This document shows, one piece after another, positions 27,441 through 36,354 of a stretch of DNA of 64,000 nt. Under the pieces are notes generated by a model. It did no database searches and was not told the DNA's origin. It saw only the letters and a list, made by a program, of their open reading frames with translations. This DNA is from CAWCDJ01 sp963836015. Its GTDB lineage: Bacteria > Acidobacteriota > Terriglobia > Bryobacterales > Bryobacteraceae. The translations under genes and the position numbers were made by a program. The stretch is taken from positions 2,232,001 through 2,296,000 of the forward strand of contig CAWIIF010000015.1 of assembly GCA_963836015.1 (NCBI GenBank). Direction: 5' to 3'. Every line of letters begins with the position of its first letter. Within the stretch, counting starts at the first letter, position 1.

Positions 27441-28286
27441 ATGCGCAGGAGAGATTTCATACCCGCCATCGCGGCGTCCGTAGCTGCTGCTCAGACGCCC
27501 GCCCCCCAGCCAGGGAAGGGGCGCCTGAAACAGTGTGTCACCCGGGGCGTTTTCGGCCGCGGCATGGCCTTCGAAGATACCTGCCGCGAGGCCGCGCGCA
27601 TGGGCTGCGTCGGCTACGACCTGATCGGACCCGCCGAATGGCCGACACTGAAAAAGTACGGCCTCATTCCCACCATGTACCCGCCCGGCCCCGGCGGCAC
27701 GATCCCCGAGGCTCTCAACCGTAAAGAGAATCACGAAGCGCTCGAGCCCAAGATGCACGCCGCGATCGACGAGGCGGCCGCCAACGGGGTGCCCAACATC
27801 ATCACCTTCTCCGGAAATCGCAAGACCACCCCGGACGCCGAGGGCGCCGACAACTGCGTGACCTTCCTCAATAAGGTGAAAGCCCACGCCGAAGACAAGG
27901 GCGTCACGATCTGCATGGAGTACCTGAACAGCAAGGTCAATCACAAGGACTACATGTTCGATCACTACTACTGGGGCGTGGACGTGATGAAGCGCGTCAA
28001 TTCACCGCGCGTGAAGATCCTGTTCGACATTTATCACGCCCAGATCATGGACGGCGACATCGTGCGCAATATCCGCGACAACTTCCAGTGGATCGGTCAT
28101 TTCCACACGGGAGGCAACCCCGGGCGCCACGACATCGACGACACCCAGGAATTGAATTACCGCTTCATCGCCAAAGCCATCGCCGATCTCGGGTTCACCG
28201 GCTACGTAGGCCACGAGTATTCTCCCGCGCAAGGCCGCGAGCCGCTCGCCAGCCTCAAGACAGCGATGGGAATCTTCGACGTATAA
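27441..28286 (+). CDS. Hydroxypyruvate isomerase-like TIM-barrel protein
   Basis: 281 residues with a Tat-type N-terminus (MRRRDFIPAIAASVAAAQ). The body follows the xylose isomerase-like/hydroxypyruvate isomerase fold. Candidate metal ligands lie in the expected order: Glu in TICMEYLNSKVNHKDY, Asp and His in KILFDIYHAQIMDGD, His in WIGHFHTGGNPGR, and Glu in YVGHEYSP. Members isomerise or epimerise small sugars or keto-acids using a divalent metal. It is followed after 8 bp by kpsF and is likely co-transcribed with it. Its precise substrate is unknown. Confidence 0.83.
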   Translation: MRRRDFIPAIAASVAAAQTPAPQPGKGRLKQCVTRGVFGRGMAFEDTCREAARMGCVGYDLIGPAEWPTLKKYGLIPTMYPPGPGGTIPEALNRKENHEALEPKMHAAIDEAAANGVPNIITFSGNRKTTPDAEGADNCVTFLNKVKAHAEDKGVTICMEYLNSKVNHKDYMFDHYYWGVDVMKRVNSPRVKILFDIYHAQIMDGDIVRNIRDNFQWIGHFHTGGNPGRHDIDDTQELNYRFIAKAIADLGFTGYVGHEYSPAQGREPLASLKTAMGIFDV

Positions 28287-28294
28287 AGCTTCCG

Positions 28295-29278
28295 ATGTCC
28301 CAGGACGGCAGCGAGGAGTGGCTGGCCGCGGCGCGCGCCGCCGTGGAGATTGAAGCGGCGTCGCTCGCCCGCGCGGCCTCGCGCCTCGACGGCGAGTTGA
28401 TCCGCGCCGTGGAGTTGATCCTGGCGCACCCCGGCAAGGTCGTAGTAACCGGCATCGGGAAATCCGGGCATATCGCGCGCAAGATCGTGGCCACGCTCTC
28501 GAGCACCGGCACGGCCGCGGTGTTCCTGCACCCCGCCGAAGCGGTCCACGGCGATCTCGGAATCTATACTCCGGGCGACCCCACGGTGCTCATTTCGAAG
28601 AACGGCAGTTCCACGGAGCTTCTCGCTCTGGTCCCGCTGCTGCGCGATTTTCAATCGCCGCTGATCGGCATTCTCGGCAACGCCGCCTCGCCTCTTGCTG
28701 AGAAGGTGGACGTTTATCTGGATGCCTCTGTGGAGCGCGAGGCCGATCCGAACAACCTGGCGCCTACCGCCAGCGCGGTGACCGCCCTGGCGTTGGGTCA
28801 CGCCCTGGCCATCGCGCTCATGCGCGCTCGCAATTTCACTCCGGAAGAGTTCGGCAGGTTTCACCCCGGCGGCCAGCTCGGCCGCAATTTACGGCTATCC
28901 GTGCGGGAGGCTATGCACACCGGAGATGCGGTGGCTCGGGTCGCGCCGCAGTCTTCCGTGAAAGAGGTAATTATTGCCATGACCCGCTGCCCCCTGGGCG
29001 CGGCCTGTGTTCTGGAGGCTGACGGCGCCCTGGCCGGCCTGATCACCGATGGCGACCTGCGGCGCGCCCTCACCACCCACGATGATATCCGCCATCTGAG
29101 CGCGGCCGATTTGATGACCCGGCAACCCGTTTCGATCGGACCCGACGCCCGCGTCGGAGACGCGCTGGAGCGGATGGAGCAGCGGAACTCCCAGATTTCC
29201 GTACTTCCCGTGGTGGATTCCGGGGGCCGCTGGCTCGGGCTGATCCGGCTCCACGACGTCTTCCGGCGCGGACGCTAA
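28295..29278 (+). CDS. kpsF: Arabinose-5-phosphate isomerase (KpsF/GutQ family)
   Basis: 327 residues from ATG 28295, 8 bp after the previous stop. An N-terminal SIS sugar-isomerase domain (VVVTGIGKSGHIARKIVATLSSTGT, with AEAVHGDLG and ISKNGSSTELL) covers residues about 30-170. Two CBS domains follow (VREAMHTGDAVARV and DLMTRQPVSIGPDARV). This is the full layout of D-arabinose 5-phosphate isomerase, which makes the precursor of KDO for lipopolysaccharide. No kdsA or kdsB is in the window. CBS domains may bind a nucleotide-sugar regulator. Confidence 0.94.
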   Translation: MSQDGSEEWLAAARAAVEIEAASLARAASRLDGELIRAVELILAHPGKVVVTGIGKSGHIARKIVATLSSTGTAAVFLHPAEAVHGDLGIYTPGDPTVLISKNGSSTELLALVPLLRDFQSPLIGILGNAASPLAEKVDVYLDASVEREADPNNLAPTASAVTALALGHALAIALMRARNFTPEEFGRFHPGGQLGRNLRLSVREAMHTGDAVARVAPQSSVKEVIIAMTRCPLGAACVLEADGALAGLITDGDLRRALTTHDDIRHLSAADLMTRQPVSIGPDARVGDALERMEQRNSQISVLPVVDSGGRWLGLIRLHDVFRRGR

Positions 29279-29291
29279 ACCTCGAGCCGGC

Positions 29292-29843
29292 TTACCGGTA
29301 CCAGTCGTGGTCGCGGTGGAAGTGATGGCCGCCATCAGTGTAGCCCGGATCGGCCCAATCAGCGACGTGCATCGGCTGCTGCAGATCGAACCGGATCACG
29401 GCTCCTTCGGGAACGCGGATTTCCTGGCCGCGAGTCTCCACGCGCGCCCCTGTGGCCCCCGCTATCGCGCCGACAATGCTGCCCACCAGGCCGGAGCCCT
29501 CGTCGTAGTCGCGGCGCTCCATGTGATACTGGGGCCCCGTAGTATCGACCACATATCGCCGGCCGTTCACCCGGATGGATTCGAGATCCACTGCCATCTC
29601 GCGTGGTCCAATCTGTCTCACAATCAACTCCGCTTCGGCTCCCCGGGGAATGGCAAGGTCGCCGTCGCGCGCACGAACATCTTGCACCACACGGGCGTCA
29701 TAAATACGCCCGCGCTCCCAACGGCTCACCTCGATCGGGGATTCCGTCCGAACGGCAATCTGTGTCCCAGGCAGGATCGTGTCCGCGAAAACGGTGGCCT
29801 GGGTGCCAATCAAAAGAATGGGTAGTGCCCATACGAATTTCAT
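29292..29843 (-). CDS. Exported protein of unknown function with glycine-zipper segment
   Basis: The start at ATG 29843 is supported by a GGAGGG ribosome site and opens into a signal peptide (MKFVWALPILLIGTQATVFA). The 183-residue protein has a beta-rich N-terminal half (GTQIAVRTESPIEV, IPRGAEAELIVRQIG). A glycine-zipper-like segment follows (GLVGSIVGAIAGATGA), then a second beta segment (RVPEGAVIRFDLQQP) and a His-rich end (GGHHFHRDHDWYR). Similar exported proteins occur in Acidobacteria without known function. It is convergent with kpsF. Confidence 0.75.
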   Translation of the reverse strand: MKFVWALPILLIGTQATVFADTILPGTQIAVRTESPIEVSRWERGRIYDARVVQDVRARDGDLAIPRGAEAELIVRQIGPREMAVDLESIRVNGRRYVVDTTGPQYHMERRDYDEGSGLVGSIVGAIAGATGARVETRGQEIRVPEGAVIRFDLQQPMHVADWADPGYTDGGHHFHRDHDWYR

Positions 29844-29948
29844 GATGTACCCTCCTGCGCATTCCAGTCGCAATCGGCGGGCCAGAAGCGTGGATTTGTA
29901 CAGTTGGTCGCATATTGGCGAGTCGTTCAAAAGGCTACAATTTCTCCT

Positions 29949-30174
29949 ATGAACCCCTACGCCTCCCATCTCGGAACTCGCAATGCGCGCGAGGTCATCG
30001 CGGATACACCGTCACGGCTCGAGGGCCTGGCCCGGCAACTCGGAGCGCAGGGCTTGAAGCGCAGCCTCGCCCCCGGCAAGTGGAGCGCCGGCGCGATTCT
30101 CTGCCACCTGGAGCATGGCCGGCCACGACCTGAACCACTTGAAGCAGCTCGAAACCATCGCAGCCCGGGCGTGA
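29949..30174 (+). pseudogene. DinB-family remnant with the core deleted
   Basis: The first 52 codons from ATG 29949 match the start of a DinB-type four-helix protein (LAPGKWSAGAILCHLE, including the first conserved His). The sequence then jumps into another frame at about 30112: AGHDLNHLKQLETIAARA, ending in TGA at 30174. That is the usual C-terminal helix with the last conserved His pair (H-D-x2-H). Roughly 80-90 residues of the middle are missing compared with full-length DinB proteins (about 150-170). Both the deletion and the frame change are visible, so this is a true remnant and not just an indel error. Confidence 0.72.
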
Positions 30175-30211
30175 GTTGCGCGCGGCCTCCCGCCCGGAGT
30201 ATCGTCGATTC

Positions 30212-31162
30212 GTGACCATTTCTCGACGCACCGTATTAACCGCCCTGTCCGCGGCGGCCGCCGCCCAGGGGCAGCGCCAGCGCGTTCCCAACTGGAAGCC
30301 GAAACTCGGCGTCCTGTGCCAGTTCTCGGACGCGAATCTCGAATTCGTCAAGGCCCAGGGCTTCACCAGCATGCAGTTGCGGCTCGACCCCGACAAGCTG
30401 GACGATAACGCCATCGCCGCGATCAAAGACAAGATACAGAAATCCGGCATCTACGTTTCCTCGCTGGCCGTGGACGGGAACCACATCGACCCCGATCCGG
30501 CGCGCCGCGAGAAGCAGAACACCTATGCCCTGAAGTGCATCGACCTGTGCGGCAAGCTCGGCATTCCCAACATCGGCGGCCAGTCCGGCACCGAGAAAGG
30601 CAAGCCGCTCGCCGAGCAGGTGGACGAGATCGTCAAAGTCTACACCGAGAAGTACTTTCCCGCCTGCGAGCGCAACAAGGTGAGAATCCTGTGGGAGCCC
30701 TACGCTGGCGGACCCAATATCGCGACCGGCCCGGTAGGCTGGGAAGCGCTCTTCAAGGCGTTCAACAACAGCCCCCACGTGGGCCTGCAGTTCGACCCGT
30801 CGCACCTGGTGTGGCAGTTCATGGACCCGGTGGCGGCGGCGCGCGAATTCGCCGACAAAATCTACGACGTCCACCTGAAGGACACCGAGATCCTGTGGCA
30901 CTTGGTGCGCCGCGGCGGCATTCAGCCTGTCAACAACGCCCGCTGGTGGCGGTTCCGCATCCCGGGCTACGGCTCGGTCGATTGGAAGGGCTTCTTCTCC
31001 GTGCTGGCCGAGAACGGCTACACCGGCGCCATGAACATCGAGAACGAAGACCAGTTTTACTACCCGGCATATAACGGCCAGGATTTTACGGAACAGTACA
31101 AGCGCGGCTTCGAGACGGCGCACGAGTTCCTCAAGACCCTGGTGCCGCCGGTTACGGCGTGA
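30212..31162 (+). CDS. Tat-exported sugar phosphate isomerase/epimerase-like TIM barrel
   Basis: The start is GTG 30212 (VTISRRTVLTALSAAAAAQG), which gives a clean twin-arginine signal; the frame extends further upstream without support. The 316-residue protein has xylose isomerase-like features: a Glu in KVRILWEPYAGGPNIA, Asp and His in VGLQFDPSHLVWQF, an Asp/His in IYDVHLKDTEILWH and a Glu in AMNIENED. These are the usual metal ligands. It probably acts on a sugar in the periplasm, substrate unknown. DUF763 starts 2 bp after its stop. Confidence 0.85.
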   Translation: MTISRRTVLTALSAAAAAQGQRQRVPNWKPKLGVLCQFSDANLEFVKAQGFTSMQLRLDPDKLDDNAIAAIKDKIQKSGIYVSSLAVDGNHIDPDPARREKQNTYALKCIDLCGKLGIPNIGGQSGTEKGKPLAEQVDEIVKVYTEKYFPACERNKVRILWEPYAGGPNIATGPVGWEALFKAFNNSPHVGLQFDPSHLVWQFMDPVAAAREFADKIYDVHLKDTEILWHLVRRGGIQPVNNARWWRFRIPGYGSVDWKGFFSVLAENGYTGAMNIENEDQFYYPAYNGQDFTEQYKRGFETAHEFLKTLVPPVTA

Positions 31163-31163
31163 A

Positions 31164-32188
31164 GTGAAACGCTCGGGCACCGCTGACCTGCCGCTGCACG
31201 GCGGCCGCGTTCCCACCTGGCTGGCCGAACGCACGACCAGGCTGGGCACGGGCATTGCCGAAAGTGTGCTCAGCCACTACGGCGCGCCCGAGCTTCTTTC
31301 CCGCCTCAGCGACCCCTTCTGGTTCCAGGCGCTGGGATGCGTGATGGGAATGGACTGGCATTCCTCCGGCATTACTACGGCGGTCCTCGGCGCGCTGAAG
31401 CGGGGCCTCAATCCGCGCGCCCACGAACTGGGCGTCTACCTTTGCGGCGGCCGCGGCCGCCATTCCCGCAATACTCCGGATGAGCTGCGCGCCGTGGCCG
31501 AAAGCCGCGGACTGGATGGCGAGGCGCTCGTTCGCACCAGCCGCCTCACCGCCCGCGTGGACAACAATGCCATCGCCGACGGCTTCCAGATCTACCTCCA
31601 CACGTTCATCGTTACCGCCGCCGGCGATTGGGCCGTGGTGCAGCAGGGCATGAACGACCGGAGCGGCCTGGCGCGGCGCTACCACTGGCATTCGGCCGCC
31701 GTCCGCGACTTCACGTCCGAGCCGCATACCGCCATCGTGGGCGACCCGCAGGGCGAAATCATGAACCTGGTGGACAGCCACGCGCGGCCCGCCCAGAATG
31801 CACTGCTCGAGATCGTGCGGACCAACGCACGCTGCAGTCGCTGGCTCTGGTGGCCGAGGTGGTCCACGGCGCGCCCTGCCGGTTCTCCGACCCAGCGCGC
31901 TACTCGTTCGCCCACGGCGGCAAGGATGGCCATCCATTCCCGGTGCCTCTTCGAACCTACGATGCCTCGATCGACGTGTTGAAGGGCGCGCTGGACCGCG
32001 CAAAGGTGGAAGACGCCGAAAAGCTCGATGGCTTCCGCCGGCTTCACCATTTCGTCCTGGCCGTGGAAGAGGCCTGCGCTCCGCATGCCGATTTCCGAGC
32101 CGTAGTAAGCCATGAGCGCCGCATCTCGCCGTCGCTCGGCGGGCGAACGGCCACCAAATCGAAGCAACTCAACCTGTTCGTCAAGTAG
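31164..32188 (+). CDS. DUF763-domain protein, frameshifted
   Basis: Starts at GTG 31164, one base after the previous stop. The first 219 codons (VKRSGTADLPLHGGRVPTWL, VMGMDWHSSGITTAVLGALK, HTFIVTAAGDWAVVQQGMN, RRYHWHSAAVRDFTSEPH) follow DUF763. At about 31823 the frame shifts by one base. The second part reads TLQSLALVAEVVHGAPC and continues RFSDPARYSFAHGGKDGHP to QLNLFVK at 32188, which completes the usual full-length family. DUF763 proteins occur in archaea and scattered bacteria; their function is unknown, and a nuclease-like role has only been suggested. I read this as one gene with an indel, most likely an assembly error. Confidence 0.82.
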
Positions 32189-32262
32189 GGTAGCCCCCGG
32201 CCTGCCCAAGCGCCGAAGGCGCGTTGGATGAATCCACGCCCTTCGTGCATTCTAGTAGTCAT

Positions 32263-32802
32263 ATGAAACGAATGCTGTCTTTAGCCGCGCCGGCCCTGGC
32301 GCTTTCTCTCGCGTTGGGCGCGCCCGCCCTCCGCGCCGCCGAGATGCCCGCCGCCGGGTCCAAGGCGCCCGACTTCACTCTGCAGTCGCAGGAAGGCAAG
32401 ACCGTCAGCCTGAAAGACTTCCGCGGCCAGTGGGTGGTGCTTTACTTCTACCCGAAAGATATGACCGCGGGATGCACTATCGAAGCCCATAATTTTCAGC
32501 GGGATCTCGATCAGTACACCGCCAAAAAGGCCGCCATCGTCGGCGTCAGCGCCGATAACATCGACTCGCACCAGCAGTTCTGCACCAAGGAGAGCCTGAC
32601 TTTCCGGCTGCTTGCCGACCCCGGAAAGGAAACCATCTCCGCCTACGGATCGCTTGCTCCCAACGGGATGGTGGCTTCCAGGAATACGTTCCTGATCGAT
32701 CCGGAGGGCGTGATTCGCAAGGTCTACACCAAGGTGAGTCCGAATCCCCACAGCCAGGAAGTGCTGGCGGACCTGACGGACCTGCAGAAAAAGGCCGAAT
32801 AG
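32263..32802 (+). CDS. Exported Bcp-type peroxiredoxin
   Basis: The start at ATG 32263 gives a signal peptide (MKRMLSLAAPALALSLALGA). The 179-residue protein has the AhpC/TSA thioredoxin fold: PDFTLQSQEGKTVSL, WVVLYFYPKDMTAGCT with peroxidatic Cys71, and NTFLIDPEGVIRKVY. The cysteine usually found five residues later in Bcp is absent (C71-T-I-E-A-H). Cys107 (QQFCTKES) is the only other candidate resolving residue, so an atypical or 1-Cys cycle is possible. It likely removes hydroperoxides in the periplasm. Confidence 0.9.
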   Translation: MKRMLSLAAPALALSLALGAPALRAAEMPAAGSKAPDFTLQSQEGKTVSLKDFRGQWVVLYFYPKDMTAGCTIEAHNFQRDLDQYTAKKAAIVGVSADNIDSHQQFCTKESLTFRLLADPGKETISAYGSLAPNGMVASRNTFLIDPEGVIRKVYTKVSPNPHSQEVLADLTDLQKKAE

Positions 32803-32828
32803 CGGTCGTCGGGCTATAATCGGCTCGG

Positions 32829-33338
32829 ATGAGGGGCAGCGGGAGCGAGTTCGAGCGGGTTGCCATGCCGCATGCGCGCAGCCTGCTCCGCTTTGCCCTC
32901 CGGCTGACGCGTGACGCCTTCGCCGCGGAAGACCTGGTGCAGGAGACGCTCCTGCTCGCCTGGCGCGGCTTCCATCAGTTCGAAGCCGGCACCAATGTGC
33001 GGGCGTGGCTTTTCCGGATCCTGATTAACGCGTTCCACGGACAGAAGAGGAAGGGGCGGGCCTCCCTCCCGACCCTCGCGCTGACTCCCGATATTACGGT
33101 GGCATCCCGTTCCCATCTCGAGTTTCTCGAAGTGACTCAGGCGCTCGATCGCCTGGGGGTCGAGCAGAGGACCGTCCTTCTGCTCGGGGTCGTGGAAGGG
33201 TTCACGTGCCGGGAGATCGCGGAGATTCTGACTGTCCCGATCGGTACCGTCATGTCGAGATTGAGCCGTGCCCGTGAGGCCATGCGCGAAGCGCTTTCCC
33301 CGCAGGGTGGCGGGCGCGGCGAAAAGGTGGGTCGATGA
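32829..33338 (+). CDS. ECF-type RNA polymerase sigma factor
   Basis: 169 residues. Sigma region 2 (MPHARSLLRFALRLTRDAF, AEDLVQETLLLAWRGF, VRAWLFRILINAFHGQKR) and region 4 (VLLLGVVEGFTCREIAEIL, IGTVMSRLSRAREAMRE) are complete. The stop overlaps the start of the zf-HC2 anti-sigma gene by 4 bp. A self-contained regulatory pair; the stimulus is unknown, though the peroxiredoxin 27 bp upstream on the same strand suggests a redox link, which is inference only. Confidence 0.94.
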   Translation: MRGSGSEFERVAMPHARSLLRFALRLTRDAFAAEDLVQETLLLAWRGFHQFEAGTNVRAWLFRILINAFHGQKRKGRASLPTLALTPDITVASRSHLEFLEVTQALDRLGVEQRTVLLLGVVEGFTCREIAEILTVPIGTVMSRLSRAREAMREALSPQGGGRGEKVGR

Positions 33339-34048
33339 CTTGCGCCGAAGTGACGGACCTCGCACCGCTCTATCTATCGGGAGAACTTGCCGGCGCGGAG
33401 CGCAACCGGTTCGCCGCGCACCTGGCCGCGTGTCCGGCGTGCCGGCGGGAGATCGAACAGCTAGCCTCCGTGGACGAGCGCCTGGTACGGACCCTGGGGC
33501 GTGACCTGCCCGACATTACGCTCCTCGAACAACGCGTCCGGAATCGCATTGCGGCGGAACGGTCGCGGCGCCGGTGGGTGGCGGCGGGTGTTGCCGCGGC
33601 GATCGCAGGGATCTATGGGTTGGTGAGCCTCGCATCGACTCCGCGCATGTATGCGGATGCGGCCCGCGATCATCGTGTGGAGGTGGTCGAGCAACAGCCG
33701 CGGCGCTGGCGGTCCGGCCCCGCCGGCATCGAACCTTTGGCGGCGCAGAGCGGCTTGACCTTTGCCCAGGCCGCGGCCCTCGCGCCGGCGGGCTATTCGC
33801 TGGAGCGCGCCAAGATCTGCGGCCTGGACGGTCAACGCATGCTGCATCTGGTCTTCGCGAACGGCACGCTCAAGTACTCGGTCTACGTGCGCCCGCACCA
33901 GGGCGCAAAGCGGGAAATTCGAATGATCCGCCGCGACTCGGAACAAGTCGCGGCCTTCGAGACCGGCCACTTCACCGCTGTTGTAGTTTTGGCCGGCTCC
34001 GCCGCGGAATGCGAAACTCTCGCGAAGCTCACCTCGCAGCGGCTCTAA
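33335..34048 (+). CDS. zf-HC2 membrane anti-sigma factor
   Basis: 237 residues. The N-terminal zinc-binding anti-sigma domain is clear: MTCAEVTDLAPLYLSGEL with H-L-A-A-C-P-A-C near residue 29-36. A single membrane helix follows (WVAAGVAAAIAGIYGLVSLA, about residues 81-100), then a periplasmic domain of about 135 residues (YSLERAKICGLDGQRMLHLV, VYVRPHQGAKREIRM). It overlaps the sigma-factor stop by 4 bp. The periplasmic domain resembles those annotated as anti-sigma factor C-termini in Acidobacteria, of unknown ligand. Confidence 0.88.
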   Translation: MTCAEVTDLAPLYLSGELAGAERNRFAAHLAACPACRREIEQLASVDERLVRTLGRDLPDITLLEQRVRNRIAAERSRRRWVAAGVAAAIAGIYGLVSLASTPRMYADAARDHRVEVVEQQPRRWRSGPAGIEPLAAQSGLTFAQAAALAPAGYSLERAKICGLDGQRMLHLVFANGTLKYSVYVRPHQGAKREIRMIRRDSEQVAAFETGHFTAVVVLAGSAAECETLAKLTSQRL

Positions 34049-34055
34049 CGCAGGC

Positions 34056-36095
34056 TCACTTCAGCCGCAGGCTGTTCGTCACCACCGTGACGCTCGAAAG
34101 AGCCATCGCCGCCGAAGCCACCATCGGCGATAGCAGACCCAGGGCCGCCACCGGGATTCCCACGGTGTTATACGCGAACGCCCAGAACAGATTCTGGCGG
34201 ATGATCCGCATCGTGCGCCGCGATAGCTCGATGGCTTCGGGAACGCCGTTCAGATCGCCGCGCATCAGGGTGATGTCGCCGGCTTCCATTGCGATATCGG
34301 TCCCCGATCCCATCGCGATCCCCAGGTCGGCCTGCGCCAGCGCCGGTGCGTCATTGATCCCGTCGCCCACCATGGCCACGCGTTTTCCGCCCGCCTGCAG
34401 CTTCTTCACTTCCGCCACCTTCTGGTCCGGGAGTACCTCGGCGAGCACTCGATCCACGCCGGCCTCGCGCGCCACCGTCTCGGCCGCGGCCTGGCGGTCG
34501 CCCGTGATCATCCACACCTCGAGCCCGATTCGCCGCAGGCGCTCGACCGCGCCGCGCGCCTCCGGCTTGATAGTGTCGGCAATCTGGATCGCCCCGGCGG
34601 CGGCGCCATCTACCGTCACCGTCACACCGGGCCGTCCTACTTCCACCACGCGGCCTCCGATGCGCGCCCGCACGCCCAATCCCGTTTGCGCCGAGAACTC
34701 GGTAGTCTCTTCGAGCGCGATGCCGCGCCGTTCGGCTTCCTCGACAATCGCCCGGCCCAGCGGATGCTCCGAGTATCGCTCCGCGCTTGCCGCCAGCCGC
34801 AACACCTCGCCCTCGTCGAACCCGGCCGCCGGCGTAATCCGCGTTACGGACGGTTTGCCGCGCGTGATCGTCCCCGTTTTGTCCAGCACGATCGCGCTGA
34901 TGCGATGCGCCATCTCCAGCGCCTCCCCGCCCTTGATCAGGATGCCGCGCTCGGCGCCGCGCCCGGTCCCCACCATGATGGCCGTCGGTGTGGCCAGTCC
35001 CAGTGCGCAAGGGCACGCGATGATCAGTACTGCCACCGCGTTCACCATGGCGGTGGCGAACGGCGCCATGAACAGCCATCCCGCGAATGTGAGAAGGGCC
35101 GCCGCCAGCACGCCCAGCGTGAAATACCCGCTCACGACATCCGCCAGGCGCGCCACGGGAGCGCGCGAGCCTTGCGCCCGCTTCACCATCTCCACCATCT
35201 GCTGCAGCACCGTTCCACGCCCGACCTTGGTGGTCGTGTACCGCAAGCTGCCCGAACGGTTGATGGTGCCCGCGAACACCGCCGCGCCCGCGGCCTTCTC
35301 GACCGGAAGGCTCTCACCGGTCAGCATCGATTCGTCCACCGCGGAGTCGCCTTCGGTCACATTCCCATCCACGGGAATGCGTTCGCCCGGCCGGACTACC
35401 ACCAGATCGCCTGTCCTCACCTCTTCCACCGGGACTTCGATCTCCGCTCCGTCGCGCAACAGCCGTGCCGTGGGTGGCTGAAGGTCCATCAATCGCCGTA
35501 TCGCTTCCGAGGCCCGCCCGCGCGCCCGCGCCTCCAGCATACGGCCCAGCAGGATCAGCGCGATAATGACGGCAGCCGCCTCGAAATATACCTGGTGGCC
35601 GCCGCGAAGCGTTTCCACCAGCGAGTACAAGAACGCCGTCCCCGTTCCAAGCGCAACCAGCGTGTTCATGTTGGCCGCGCGATGCCGCAGCGCGTTCCAC
35701 GCCCCGGTGTAAAACGGAGCCCCGGCGTAGAAGACCACCGGCAGCGTGAGCACCAGTTGCACCCAGGGCAGCCGGTGCAACATCCCCAGCACCAGTACCG
35801 GCGCAGCAAAGAACAGGGCCGCCAGGAATCGCCGGCGGTAACCCGGCTCTTCCGTGTCGGTCCGGGACGCCTTCTCGGGAACGCCGTAGCCCAGCTCTTC
35901 GATGGCGCCGATGAAGTCAGCCGGCCGCACACGTACCGGATCGTACTCGACGGTCGCCGTGGACGTCGCAAAATTCACTTTCGCGCGATCCACTCCCGGA
36001 GTTCCGGCAAGCGTGCGCTCGATGGTGCGCGCGCAGGCGGCGCAGGACATCCCCGAAACGGGCAGATCCACGCGCTCTGGGGCGGATACGTTCAT
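34056..36095 (-). CDS. copA: Copper-translocating P1B-type ATPase
   Basis: 679 residues from ATG 36095. The N-terminal HMA domain has G-M-S-C18-A-A-C21. The core shows P1B landmarks: the A-domain TGES (near 259), membrane metal site C361-P-C363, phosphorylation motif D405-K-T-G-T, and GDGINDAPALAQ in the hinge. The last helices carry YNTVGIPVAALGLL and MALSSVTVVTNSLRLK, as in Cu(I)-exporting (P1B-1) members. It pumps Cu+ out of the cytosol. The CopZ-like chaperone gene precedes it with a 4-bp overlap, giving a compact copper-resistance operon. No CueR or CsoR regulator gene is adjacent. Confidence 0.96.
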   Translation of the reverse strand: MNVSAPERVDLPVSGMSCAACARTIERTLAGTPGVDRAKVNFATSTATVEYDPVRVRPADFIGAIEELGYGVPEKASRTDTEEPGYRRRFLAALFFAAPVLVLGMLHRLPWVQLVLTLPVVFYAGAPFYTGAWNALRHRAANMNTLVALGTGTAFLYSLVETLRGGHQVYFEAAAVIIALILLGRMLEARARGRASEAIRRLMDLQPPTARLLRDGAEIEVPVEEVRTGDLVVVRPGERIPVDGNVTEGDSAVDESMLTGESLPVEKAAGAAVFAGTINRSGSLRYTTTKVGRGTVLQQMVEMVKRAQGSRAPVARLADVVSGYFTLGVLAAALLTFAGWLFMAPFATAMVNAVAVLIIACPCALGLATPTAIMVGTGRGAERGILIKGGEALEMAHRISAIVLDKTGTITRGKPSVTRITPAAGFDEGEVLRLAASAERYSEHPLGRAIVEEAERRGIALEETTEFSAQTGLGVRARIGGRVVEVGRPGVTVTVDGAAAGAIQIADTIKPEARGAVERLRRIGLEVWMITGDRQAAAETVAREAGVDRVLAEVLPDQKVAEVKKLQAGGKRVAMVGDGINDAPALAQADLGIAMGSGTDIAMEAGDITLMRGDLNGVPEAIELSRRTMRIIRQNLFWAFAYNTVGIPVAALGLLSPMVASAAMALSSVTVVTNSLRLK

Positions 36096-36307
36096 GCCGG
36101 CACTTCGTAGCCGAGCTGCCGCACTGCGTTGACCAGCACCTCGGGCTTGACTAGCGACGAGTCGTACTCCACCCGGGCGCTCTCGCCCCCCAGGTCGACG
36201 GTGGCCTTCGTGACGCCAGGCACCCCCGAGAGCTTCCGCTCCACGCTGCGTGCGCAGTTTCCACAAGTCATTCCCTTTACCGGCATTTGCAAGGTTTCGA
36301 GAGGCAT
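36092..36307 (-). CDS. copZ: CopZ-like heavy-metal-associated chaperone
   Basis: 71 residues from ATG 36307; a TTG five codons upstream is unlikely. A single HMA domain with the Cu-binding G-M-T-C-G-N-C motif (about residues 12-18) and the conserved VERKLSGVPGVTKATVDL core. By family it hands Cu(I) to the N-terminal domain of the ATPase encoded immediately downstream, whose start overlaps its stop. It is divergent from the acetyltransferase gene with 47 bp between, so the operon promoter must lie there. Confidence 0.93.
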   Translation of the reverse strand: MPLETLQMPVKGMTCGNCARSVERKLSGVPGVTKATVDLGGESARVEYDSSLVKPEVLVNAVRQLGYEVPA

Positions 36308-36354
36308 ACTTATATGATGCAACCGTACGCCCCACTGTCACAGGAGGAAGTGAA

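Noticed and set aside
32195..32225. Terminator after the DUF763 gene
   Set aside because: Only a 5-bp GCGCC/GGCGC stem with no T-run; too weak.
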